64,000 nucleotides of DNA from JABJGO01 sp963921245. GTDB lineage: Bacteria > Pseudomonadota > Alphaproteobacteria > Rhodospirillales > Casp-alpha2. The notes under the pieces were generated by a model that did no database searches, was not told where the DNA came from, and worked only from the letters and a program-made list of their open reading frames with translations. The stretch covers positions 2,480,001-2,544,000 of the forward strand of contig CAWUEY030000001.1 in NCBI GenBank assembly GCA_963921245.4, given 5' to 3'. Below, piece after piece: positions 1-7,577 of this stretch. The stretch's first letter is position 1. Every line of letters begins with the position of its first letter. The translations under genes and the position numbers were made by a program.

Positions 1-1
1 T

Positions 2-565
2 CAAATCGTTGCCAAGGGATATCATTTCCCCTTGCTCACGCTGGTCGGTGTGGTGGACGCGGATTTGGGATTGTCCGGCGGTGATCTTCGGGCGGCGGAA
101 CGGACCTACCAGTTGCTCTATCAGGTCGCGGGGCGGGCCGGGCGGGCCCAGCATCCGGGGCGGGTCATGCTGCAAACCTACCTGCCCGAACACCCGGTGA
201 TGGCCGCCCTGGCTTCCGCTGATCGCCGCACCTTTATGGCCACGGAAACCCGCGCCCGCAAGGCCACCGGCATGCCCCCCTTTGGCCGGTTGGCGGCGTT
301 GATCGTATCGGGAAAGGATGAAGCCCGCGTCGATAAGGCTGCATCAGCGCTCGGGCGCGCCGCGCCGCGGCACGAAGGCGTTCAGGTGTTCGGCCCGGCA
401 CCAGCGCCCATATCCCTGTTACGGGGCCGCCACCGGCGTCGCTTGTTGCTGAAGGCAAAAAAAGATGTGCCGGTCCAGGCAATCCTGAAGCAGTGGATAC
501 GAAGCGCTCGCATTCCAAAAAAAATCCGGGTCCAGGTGGATGTGGACCCTTACAGTTTTATGTAG
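2..565 (+). CDS. priA: Primosomal protein N' (replication restart helicase PriA), 3' part
   Basis: The window opens inside this gene; about 187 C-terminal codons are present, ending at TAG. The first residues, QIVAKGYHFP, followed by LVGVVDADLGL, RAAERTYQLL and QVAGRAGR, are the hallmark helicase motifs V and VI of PriA, a 3'-5' superfamily 2 DNA helicase that reloads the replisome at stalled forks. The rest is the PriA C-terminal domain. The start, DNA-binding domain and Walker motifs lie upstream of the window. Finding priA just before the ATP synthase genes is a common alphaproteobacterial arrangement. Identity is secure; only the missing 5' part limits the annotation. Confidence 0.95.
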   Translation, partial: QIVAKGYHFPLLTLVGVVDADLGLSGGDLRAAERTYQLLYQVAGRAGRAQHPGRVMLQTYLPEHPVMAALASADRRTFMATETRARKATGMPPFGRLAALIVSGKDEARVDKAASALGRAAPRHEGVQVFGPAPAPISLLRGRHRRRLLLKAKKDVPVQAILKQWIRSARIPKKIRVQVDVDPYSFM

Positions 566-609
566 CTGGTTTATGCTGCTTGAGCGGGCGCAAACCGCCC
601 CATTAATCG

Positions 610-1653
610 TCAGATAATATCGATATTATGCTCGTAGTAGGGTGTCTTTCCGGGGTTGGGCGGAATCCCGGGTTCACCATTGCCATAGATAAAGACTTCG
701 GGCACAACCGGTCGGGGTGGATTGCTCTCCAGCCACAATCGTAGCAAGTGCCGTTTCCTGGCCGGATCATCGCCATCTTCAAATGCCGTCCGGGCATGGA
801 GGACCGTATAATTGTTGGCAACCACGCATTCGCCGGGGCCGAGCGTGAACCTGAAGCCGATACCGTCGGTTTTCGCCAGTTCCTCAAACATGCCGAGCGC
901 GGCGCGGTCATCCGGTTCCAGCGCCAGGTCCGGATATTCATCGGCGGCTATTTCAATGTACTGACGCACGATCCGGCAACTGACAAGGCCATCCTTTTCA
1001 CTGTAAACCGGAACCCGATGGGGGGTGATCGGATCAAATCCTTCGGGTTGCTCACCAAACCGGTGCCACTTGTACCCCTTGTAGAGTCGCGCCAGAAGAT
1101 CCGGCCTCTTGCAGCGCATGATTTCGTGTACGGTCTGGGAGCTGGCAAAGATGCTTTCACCGCCGGTTTCCGCCGGATGCAGGCATAAAAACGCCAGGAT
1201 ATCCGCCGGGTCTGTATGGGGTGTTAGTTCCTCGCTATTGCGATAGGCCCGGGCTTGTTTGTCTTTGCCTGATACGTCGATGACGTGCCCGAGACGGTCG
1301 CCCATGACGCTCTGTGAGACCGGACGCCCCAGATGCAGGCCAACGGCCCAGTAAAAAATCTCATTTTCCTGCAAGGAGAGCTGATCGACCGGAAAACCGC
1401 ACAGGATCACCATACCGCGCCCGTCGAGAATTTCCTGCCTGACCGCCGTTAACTGGCCCGCCAGCGCGCTCAAGGGTATATCGTCCTGCGTCAAATCAAC
1501 GGCATTGCGACCGTTTTCCGCCAGCTCCCGCACCCGCGAAAGCGAGGCCGCGACAGCCTGTTCATCCAGATCGACGGCAACATCGGATTTCGAGGAAAAA
1601 TCCGAGCCCTGCCACTGGGTTGCCTGGGGTAACCTGGCAAAGTCCTGTGACAT
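610..1653 (-). CDS. TauD/TfdA-family Fe(II)/2-oxoglutarate dioxygenase
   Basis: About 347 residues. The protein carries the TauD-type metal triad: H-x-D in LTPHTDPADI and a distal His in NNYTVLHARTAF, followed by Arg residues in RKRHLLRLWL that would bind 2-oxoglutarate. Family members hydroxylate small substrates such as taurine, gamma-butyrobetaine or phenoxyacetates; the substrate here cannot be told from sequence. The frame opens 16 codons further upstream, but the ATG at 1653 is preferred because GAGAGGGA lies 4-11 bases before it and the protein then begins MSQDFARLPQ. It is divergent from atpH and convergent with priA, with no partner gene, so the substrate gets no help from context. 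Confidence 0.85.
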   Translation of the reverse strand: MSQDFARLPQATQWQGSDFSSKSDVAVDLDEQAVAASLSRVRELAENGRNAVDLTQDDIPLSALAGQLTAVRQEILDGRGMVILCGFPVDQLSLQENEIFYWAVGLHLGRPVSQSVMGDRLGHVIDVSGKDKQARAYRNSEELTPHTDPADILAFLCLHPAETGGESIFASSQTVHEIMRCKRPDLLARLYKGYKWHRFGEQPEGFDPITPHRVPVYSEKDGLVSCRIVRQYIEIAADEYPDLALEPDDRAALGMFEELAKTDGIGFRFTLGPGECVVANNYTVLHARTAFEDGDDPARKRHLLRLWLESNPPRPVVPEVFIYGNGEPGIPPNPGKTPYYEHNIDII

Positions 1654-1812
1654 TTCAGTCCCTCTCTCAGCCGCTGAAATCCGTGATCTTGCGGCCAGCA
1701 CGATACCCCTGATCAGATTTTTGGGGAAGCCCTTTCAGATCGGCGACAGGCTGGGGAAAAAGTGCGGCTTGTCCGCTTGAAAGCCCCTTAACAGTGTGGT
1801 ACGTCAACCACA

Positions 1813-1835
1813 GCTTCCCCGGAATCCGGGGAAGC
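1813..1835. promoter_or_regulatory. Perfect 23-bp palindrome upstream of the atp operon
   Basis: Eleven bases (GCTTCCCCGGA) are followed by one central A and their exact reverse complement. It lies in the 276-bp divergent region between the dioxygenase and atpH, about 95 bp before the atpH start. No T-tract follows on either strand, so it looks more like an operator or an mRNA leader hairpin than a terminator. Function is inferred only from symmetry and position. Confidence 0.45.
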
Positions 1836-1929
1836 ACAGTGTTTGTTGCGCCCCGATTTGTCGCGTTCAGGGAAATTCGGGCGTGAATTGAAACAAAATT
1901 GAAAAAATAAGAACGAAGAGGCTTCCCAG

Positions 1930-2493
1930 GTGACTGCTCAATCTACTGGTCAATCTACTGGCCTTGCCGGACGATACGCTGCCGCGTTATTCGATCTGGC
2001 CGAGCGGGAAAAGGCTCTGGATGCCGTGGCGGAAGATTTGTCTGTACTGGGCCATATGATTGACGACAGCGAAGATTTGCAACGGCTTGTCCGCTCACCG
2101 GTGATTTCCCGGGAAGATCAGCAAAAAGCCGTCCTCGCCGTGGCCGAAAAAGCAGGCATGAACCCCCTGACACGGAATTTTCTGGGTGTGCTCGCCGACA
2201 ACCGGCGGCTGTTTGCCCTCAAAGACATGATCGGTGCCTACCAGGCCATTCTCGCGGCGCGGCGCGGCGAAGCGACGGCGGAAGTTATCTCCGCCAAACC
2301 GCTAACGGATGCCCAGATGTCGTCTCTCACCGATACATTGAAACAGGCTGTCGGCACAAAAGTCGCTGTTGAAGCCAAAGTTGATGCCGGCTTGCTCGGC
2401 GGGCTGATCGTCAAAGTCGGCTCACGGATGGTCGATAGTTCACTAAATACGAAGCTGCAACAGCTTCGCCTCGTCATGAAAGGGGTTGGATAA
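1930..2493 (+). CDS. atpH: F-type ATP synthase delta subunit
   Basis: 187 residues, normal for the delta (OSCP) subunit that forms the peripheral stalk linking F1 to the membrane sector. The N-terminal helical domain begins LAGRYAAALFDLAE, and the C-terminal family signature is GLLGGLIVKVGSRMVDSSL. The start is GTG with AGAGG about 10 bases upstream. Codons 3-10 contain an imperfect 12-bp direct repeat (CAATCTACTGG twice), giving the N-terminus QSTGQSTG. The stop codon shares its last base with the atpA start (TAATG), so the two are translationally coupled. First gene of atpHAGDC; the a, b and c genes are not in the window, the usual split in alphaproteobacteria. Confidence 0.97.
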   Translation: MTAQSTGQSTGLAGRYAAALFDLAEREKALDAVAEDLSVLGHMIDDSEDLQRLVRSPVISREDQQKAVLAVAEKAGMNPLTRNFLGVLADNRRLFALKDMIGAYQAILAARRGEATAEVISAKPLTDAQMSSLTDTLKQAVGTKVAVEAKVDAGLLGGLIVKVGSRMVDSSLNTKLQQLRLVMKGVG

Positions 2494-4022
2494 TGCAAAT
2501 CCAGGCTGCGGAAATCTCTGCAATCCTCAAACAACAAATCGCCAATTTCGGCACCGAAGCCGAAGTCGCCGAAGTCGGTCAGGTTCTGTCCGTCGGTGAC
2601 GGGATTGCCCGTGTCTATGGTCTCGACCAGGTACAGGCCGGTGAGATGGTTGAATTCCCCGGTGGCATCAAAGGCATGGCCCTGAACCTCGAAACCGACA
2701 ACGTCGGGATCGTTATTTTCGGCGATGACCGTAACATTAAGGAAGGCGACACCGTTAAACGGACCGGGGCCATCGTTGACGTGCCGGTGGGCATGGGCAT
2801 GCTGGGGCGTGTTGTTGACGGCCTCGGCAACCCGATTGACGGCAAAGGTCCGCTGGAAGACGTGACCCGGACCCGTGTGGAAGTGAAAGCACCGGGTATT
2901 ATCCCCCGTAAATCCGTACATGAACCCATGCAAACCGGCCTCAAAGCCATCGACAGCCTGATTCCGGTTGGGCGTGGACAGCGCGAGCTGATCATTGGTG
3001 ACCGTCAAACCGGTAAAACCGCCGTTATCATCGACACTATCATCAACCAGAAGTCCATCAACGAAAGCGACAACGAGAGCGATAAGCTGTTCTGCGTTTA
3101 CGTGGCCGTGGGTCAGAAACGCTCAACCGTTGCCCAGTTGGTGAAAACCCTGGAAGACTATGATGCGCTGAAGTACTCCATCGTTGTTGCGGCAACCGCC
3201 TCTGATCCGGCCCCGTTGCAGTTCCTGGCTCCCTACACAGGATGCGCCATGGGTGAGTTCTTCCGCGACAATGGCAAGCACGCCGTTATCTTCTATGATG
3301 ATCTCTCCAAACAGGCCGTGGCCTATCGTCAGATGTCCTTGCTGCTTCGTCGTCCGCCGGGACGTGAGGCCTATCCGGGTGACGTTTTCTATCTGCATTC
3401 CCGTCTATTGGAACGTGCGGCGAAAATGGGTGACGACGCCGGTAACGGCTCACTGACCGCCCTGCCAGTTATTGAAACCCAGGCCGGTGACGTTTCCGCC
3501 TACATTCCAACCAACGTGATCTCCATCACCGATGGACAGATTTTTCTGGAAACGGAATTGTTCTATAAAGGCATTCGTCCGGCAGTAAACGTGGGGCTGT
3601 CCGTGTCTCGTGTGGGATCGGCAGCCCAGGTGAAAGCCATGAAACAGGTTGCCGGCTCCATTAAGCTGGAACTGGCACAGTACCGTGAAATGGCGGCTTT
3701 CGCACAGTTTGCCTCTGATCTTGATGCCTCCACCCAGCAATTGCTGGCCCGTGGTTCGCGCCTGACGGAGCTGTTGAAACAGCCCCAGTACACACCCATG
3801 AAAGTTGAAGAGCAGGTCTGCTCCATCTTCGCCGGTGTGAATGGCTACCTTGACGGCATCGCCGTGGATCAGGTTACCCGCTTTGAACAGCACTACATGG
3901 ACACCCTTCGTGACAAGGGTGCCGATATCCTGGCCGCCGTCCGCAGTGAAAAAGTTCTGTCGGAAGAAACCGAAGGCAAGCTGAAAGCTTTCCTCGACGA
4001 TTTCGTCAAAACCTTCGCCTGA
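2493..4022 (+). CDS. atpA: F-type ATP synthase alpha subunit
   Basis: 509 residues, full length. The non-catalytic nucleotide-binding subunit of the F1 hexamer. The P-loop GDRQTGKT is at residues 169-176; the Walker B region reads HAVIFYDDLSK, followed by QMSLLLRRPPGREAYPGDVF and the alpha/beta signature SVSRVGSAAQ. The C-terminal helical bundle is intact. The ATG overlaps the last base of the atpH stop codon. It is followed after 45 bp by atpG. Confidence 0.99.
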   Translation: MQIQAAEISAILKQQIANFGTEAEVAEVGQVLSVGDGIARVYGLDQVQAGEMVEFPGGIKGMALNLETDNVGIVIFGDDRNIKEGDTVKRTGAIVDVPVGMGMLGRVVDGLGNPIDGKGPLEDVTRTRVEVKAPGIIPRKSVHEPMQTGLKAIDSLIPVGRGQRELIIGDRQTGKTAVIIDTIINQKSINESDNESDKLFCVYVAVGQKRSTVAQLVKTLEDYDALKYSIVVAATASDPAPLQFLAPYTGCAMGEFFRDNGKHAVIFYDDLSKQAVAYRQMSLLLRRPPGREAYPGDVFYLHSRLLERAAKMGDDAGNGSLTALPVIETQAGDVSAYIPTNVISITDGQIFLETELFYKGIRPAVNVGLSVSRVGSAAQVKAMKQVAGSIKLELAQYREMAAFAQFASDLDASTQQLLARGSRLTELLKQPQYTPMKVEEQVCSIFAGVNGYLDGIAVDQVTRFEQHYMDTLRDKGADILAAVRSEKVLSEETEGKLKAFLDDFVKTFA

Positions 4023-4067
4023 TTGTTGGGGCATTGAAAGAAACCGATAACAACGGACCCTTGTTGA

Positions 4068-4958
4068 ATGCCTAGTCTAAAGGACCTCAAAGTCAGGATC
4101 GGAAGCGTTAAATCAACGCAGAAGATCACCTCGGCCATGAAAATGGTCGCGGCGGCCAAGTTGCGCCGGGCGCAGGAGGCCGCAGAATCCGCCCGTCCCT
4201 ATGCGGAACGCATGGAGCGGATGCTGAATTCCGTGGCCGCCAGTGTGGCCGGTGCCGACGGTGCCCCCGCGCTGCTCGCGGGTACGGGAAAATCCGATAC
4301 CCACCTGTTGGTGATCTGCACAGCCGATCGCGGCCTGTGCGGCGGCTTTAACGGCTCGATCACCCGGCAGGCCCGAAAATCCGCCAATGAGCTTATGGCC
4401 CAGGGCAAAACCGTGAAAATGCTGTTTGTTGGCCGCAAGGCCCATGACGTCATGAAACGTGAATACCAAAACAACGTGGTTGACGCCGTGACCGGTCTCG
4501 GGCGCCGCGGTATCGACTATCACGAAGCCAAAGGCGTTGCCGAGCGCATCATTGAGATGTTTGACGCCGGCGCATTCGACGTTTGCACAATCATCTTCAA
4601 CCGCTTTCAGTCCGCCATGACCCAAATCGTGACGGAACAGCAGCTGATCCCCTTTTCTCCACCCGAAAGTGATGGTGAAGAAGAAGCGGTCAGCGGCCCG
4701 CAGCCGGTTTACCTGTATGAACCGGATGAAGATGAAATCATCGAAGAACTGCTGCCCCGGAATATGGGCGTTCAGGTCTTTCAGGCCCTGCTTGAGAATT
4801 CAGCTTCTGAGCACGGCGCACGGATGACCGCCATGGACAATGCCACCCGCAACGCGGGCGAAATGATCGACAACCTGACCCTGATCTACAACCGCTCACG
4901 TCAAGCTGTTATCACCAAAGAACTTATTGAAATTATTTCCGGCGCCGAGGCGCTGTAA
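4068..4958 (+). CDS. atpG: F-type ATP synthase gamma subunit
   Basis: 296 residues, usual length. This is the rotating central shaft of F1. The N-terminal helix begins MPSLKDLKVRIGSVKSTQKI and continues TSAMKMVAAAKLRRAQ; the C-terminal signature SEHGARMTAMDNATRNAGEM lies in the second helix of the coiled coil. The Rossmann-like middle domain contains CTADRGLCGGFNG. A D/E-rich loop (roughly residues 200-228) precedes the C-terminal helix, as in related alphaproteobacteria. Lies between atpA and atpD in one operon. Confidence 0.98.
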   Translation: MPSLKDLKVRIGSVKSTQKITSAMKMVAAAKLRRAQEAAESARPYAERMERMLNSVAASVAGADGAPALLAGTGKSDTHLLVICTADRGLCGGFNGSITRQARKSANELMAQGKTVKMLFVGRKAHDVMKREYQNNVVDAVTGLGRRGIDYHEAKGVAERIIEMFDAGAFDVCTIIFNRFQSAMTQIVTEQQLIPFSPPESDGEEEAVSGPQPVYLYEPDEDEIIEELLPRNMGVQVFQALLENSASEHGARMTAMDNATRNAGEMIDNLTLIYNRSRQAVITKELIEIISGAEAL

Positions 4959-4997
4959 AACGGGTCTCCTGATCCGCTGTTAAAGGGAACCAGAGAA

Positions 4998-6422
4998 ATG
5001 GCAAATAATAACGTAGGTACGATTTCCCAGGTTATGGGCGCTGTCGTGGACGTTCGGTTTGAGGGCGATCTGCCACCGATCCTGAACGCTCTCGATTGCC
5101 GGAATGATGGCAAGCGGCTCGTTTTGGAAGTGGCACAGCACCTCGGTGAAAATGTTGTTCGCACCATTGCCATGGATGCGACCGAAGGTCTGCAACGGGG
5201 ACAGGAAGTTTCCGACACCGGACAGGCTATCGCCGTTCCTGTGGGCCCGGGAACGCTCGGTCGGATCATGAACGTCGTGGGTGAGCCCATCGATGAACGC
5301 GGTGATCTGGATACCTCCAAAATGGCTCCGATCCACGCCCCGGCCCCCGAATTTCAGGACCAGGCCACGGAAACGGAAATTCTGACCACGGGTATCAAGG
5401 TTGTTGACCTCATCAGCCCCTACGCCAAAGGCGGTAAGATCGGCCTATTCGGCGGTGCCGGTGTGGGCAAAACCGTTCTGATCATGGAACTCATCAACAA
5501 CGTGGCCAAGGGCCACGGTGGTTACTCCGTGTTTGCCGGGGTTGGCGAGCGTACCCGTGAAGGGAACGACCTGTATCACGAAATGATCGAATCTGGCGTT
5601 ATCGACTTGGAAGGCAGCGGTTCCAAAGCCGCCCTCGTTTACGGTCAGATGAACGAACCACCGGGCGCCCGTGCCCGTGTGGCCCTGACCGGACTGACCC
5701 AGGCCGAATACTTCCGTGATGAAGAAGGCCAGGACGTGCTGTTCTTCGTGGACAACATCTTCCGCTTTACCCAGGCCGGTTCAGAAGTGTCCGCTCTGCT
5801 AGGCCGTATTCCGTCCGCTGTGGGTTACCAGCCGACTCTGGCCACCGACATGGGATCCATGCAGGAGCGTATCACCTCCACCAACAAAGGCTCGATCACC
5901 TCTGTGCAGGCCATTTACGTGCCTGCTGACGATTTGACCGATCCGGCACCGGCAACATCGTTTGCCCACCTTGATGCCACCACGGTTCTGAGCCGTCAGA
6001 TCGCCGAGCTCGGCATCTACCCGGCTGTGGACCCGCTGGACTCCACGTCCCGTATTCTGGACCCGCGCATCATCGGTGAAGAACACTATGGCGTTGCAAC
6101 CAGCGTTCAGCAGGTTCTGCAAACCTATAAATCCCTACAGGACATCATCGCCATTCTGGGTATGGACGAACTGTCGGAAGAAGACAAACTGACCGTTGCC
6201 CGTGCCCGCAAGATTCAGCGCTTCCTGAGCCAGCCGTTCCACGTGGCCGAGGTCTTCACCGGCACACCGGGTGTTCTGGTGTCCCTCGAAGATACGATCC
6301 GCGGCTTTAAAGGTATTGTTGACGGCGAATACGATCACATCCCCGAAGCCGCCTTCTACATGGTCGGCACTATTGAGGAAGTGCTCGAAAAAGCCAAGAA
6401 GATGGCGGCGGAAGCCGCGTAA
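4998..6422 (+). CDS. atpD: F-type ATP synthase beta subunit
   Basis: 474 residues, the catalytic subunit of F1. The P-loop GGAGVGKT is at residues 152-159. The catalytic-Glu segment GERTREGNDLYHEM, the ALVYGQMNEPPGAR motif and the DELSEEDKL motif near the C-terminus (contacting gamma) are all present. AAAGGGAACC provides a ribosome site about 6 bases before the ATG. Translation would be high, as expected for an F1 subunit needed in three copies. Confidence 0.99.
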   Translation: MANNNVGTISQVMGAVVDVRFEGDLPPILNALDCRNDGKRLVLEVAQHLGENVVRTIAMDATEGLQRGQEVSDTGQAIAVPVGPGTLGRIMNVVGEPIDERGDLDTSKMAPIHAPAPEFQDQATETEILTTGIKVVDLISPYAKGGKIGLFGGAGVGKTVLIMELINNVAKGHGGYSVFAGVGERTREGNDLYHEMIESGVIDLEGSGSKAALVYGQMNEPPGARARVALTGLTQAEYFRDEEGQDVLFFVDNIFRFTQAGSEVSALLGRIPSAVGYQPTLATDMGSMQERITSTNKGSITSVQAIYVPADDLTDPAPATSFAHLDATTVLSRQIAELGIYPAVDPLDSTSRILDPRIIGEEHYGVATSVQQVLQTYKSLQDIIAILGMDELSEEDKLTVARARKIQRFLSQPFHVAEVFTGTPGVLVSLEDTIRGFKGIVDGEYDHIPEAAFYMVGTIEEVLEKAKKMAAEAA

Positions 6423-6449
6423 GCAATATTCGGTCTGGAGGACTGAAGC

Positions 6450-6854
6450 ATGGCCGAAACGGTTGAATTTGAACTGGTATCACCGGCAAAACTGCTCAAA
6501 TCGGAAGCGGTTGAGATGGTTGTGGTGCCGGGTGGTGACGGCGACATCGGTGTTCTGCCGGGCCACTCCCTGCTCATCACCACGGTACGTCCCGGTGTGA
6601 TCGACATTCACGAAGGCGGCAAGGTTCGGGAAAGCATCTTTGTCGAGGGCGGGTTCTGTGAAGTATCCCCGGAACGCTGCACGGTTCTCGCCGAACAAGC
6701 CATACTGCTCGGCGATCTGGACCGTGGGGCCGCTGAGGCACGCCTGAACGAAGCCAATGCGGCATTGTCGAGCGCCGCCGATGCCGACAAAGCCGCCGCC
6801 GAAGTAGAAGTCAAAAAAGCCGAGGCCATGGTCGCCGCGGCAAGCGCAGCCTGA
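6450..6854 (+). CDS. atpC: F-type ATP synthase epsilon subunit
   Basis: 134 residues. The N-terminal beta-sandwich starts FELVSPAKLLKSEAVEMVVV and carries GGDGDIGVLPGHSLLITT, the conserved epsilon signature; a C-terminal Ala/Glu-rich helical hairpin follows. It couples gamma to the c-ring and can inhibit ATP hydrolysis. GGAGGA lies 7 bases before the ATG. It is the last gene of the operon, followed 25 bp later by a strong hairpin terminator. Confidence 0.97.
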   Translation: MAETVEFELVSPAKLLKSEAVEMVVVPGGDGDIGVLPGHSLLITTVRPGVIDIHEGGKVRESIFVEGGFCEVSPERCTVLAEQAILLGDLDRGAAEARLNEANAALSSAADADKAAAEVEVKKAEAMVAAASAA

Positions 6855-6878
6855 CCTCACAAGGCATGAGCAATTCAA

Positions 6879-6912
6879 AAGGGCGCTGACAGGTTCAGCG
6901 CCCTTATTTTAT
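6879..6912. terminator. Bidirectional intrinsic terminator after atpC
   Basis: An 11-bp perfect stem (AAGGGCGCTGA with TCAGCGCCCTT) with a 5-nt loop, followed by ATTTTAT on the plus strand. On the minus strand the stem is followed by a short T-run as well. It ends atpHAGDC and can also end the convergent small ORF/cupin transcript, whose last stop codon is at 6909. Confidence 0.85.
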
Positions 6913-7121
6913 GCAACGACTTCATGGCAACCATCCACTTTTAATTCCTCTGGGATAAGTGCCATGTGGTGTATGTGTTCATACGCTGACCAGGTGGCGC
7001 GCTTACCCGATGGGTTACAGATATCCAGGGCCTTTCCAAAAAACTGCTCGCCCTCGTTGTTATCGACAATCCCCCCGCGCCGCTCTGGTTTTGGGGATTT
7101 TCGGCTGAACGACGCGTTCAT
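6909..7121 (-). CDS. Small uncharacterised protein coupled to the cupin gene
   Basis: 70 codons. The ATG at 7119-7121 overlaps the TGA of the upstream cupin gene (ATGA arrangement), so translation could be coupled. The product has a basic N-terminus (SFSRKSPKPERR) and a C-terminal part with many His residues (YEHIHHMALIPEEL). I do not recognise a family. No separate Shine-Dalgarno is visible. The gene ends exactly at the shared terminator, which supports it. It could alternatively be the remnant of a longer reading frame joined to the cupin by a frameshift in the GC-rich stretch 7122-7145. Confidence 0.35.
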   Translation of the reverse strand: MNASFSRKSPKPERRGGIVDNNEGEQFFGKALDICNPSGKRATWSAYEHIHHMALIPEELKVDGCHEVVA

Positions 7122-7504
7122 GCCGGGCGGGGCGGGGCGGTCGGGAAGGTTTTGGGCATGGCCGCGGAGGGTGAATTGGTTGCGGGCATGACCGCGAAAA
7201 AGAACCAGACATCCTCATCGGCGATATAGGATAGGGACGTATTCGCCGGGATCCAGAGCGTATCACCCGGACCGGCATGGTATATTTCATCACCGATTTT
7301 CAGCTGAAAGTTCCCCTTGTGGATGAACAGGAATTCATCATAGGTGACCGTCCACGCCATGTTGCACCCCGCCCCAAAGACGCCATACCCACCACCCATG
7401 GTGTCGCTGTTGCTCACGTTCACAAAAGCATGGACCGCGGCGGGTACATCCCCGCTCATGGTGAAATCCTGGTCCTGGGCTCTGAATAGTTGTACGCCTG
7501 ACAT
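7118..7504 (-). CDS. Small single-domain cupin protein
   Basis: 128 residues. A beta-barrel cupin with the partly conserved motifs TYDEFLFIHKGNFQLKIG and GPGDTLWIPANTSLSYIA; this pattern resembles the EutQ-like and other small cupins. The first metal motif lacks the usual HxH pair (E and H remain), so metal binding is doubtful. A good ribosome site, GGAGGAA, precedes the ATG by a few bases. The last 20 residues are a low-complexity Pro/Ala tail. It sits between uvrB and the atp terminator, 73 bp after uvrB and on the same strand. Function unknown. Confidence 0.7.
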   Translation of the reverse strand: MSGVQLFRAQDQDFTMSGDVPAAVHAFVNVSNSDTMGGGYGVFGAGCNMAWTVTYDEFLFIHKGNFQLKIGDEIYHAGPGDTLWIPANTSLSYIADEDVWFFFAVMPATNSPSAAMPKTFPTAPPRPA

Positions 7505-7577
7505 GGCTTCCTCCGCCTGTATTTCGTTTTTGGGTGCACGTCATATCTTTCCGGCCAGCCCCTGACGCGTGGGAGAG

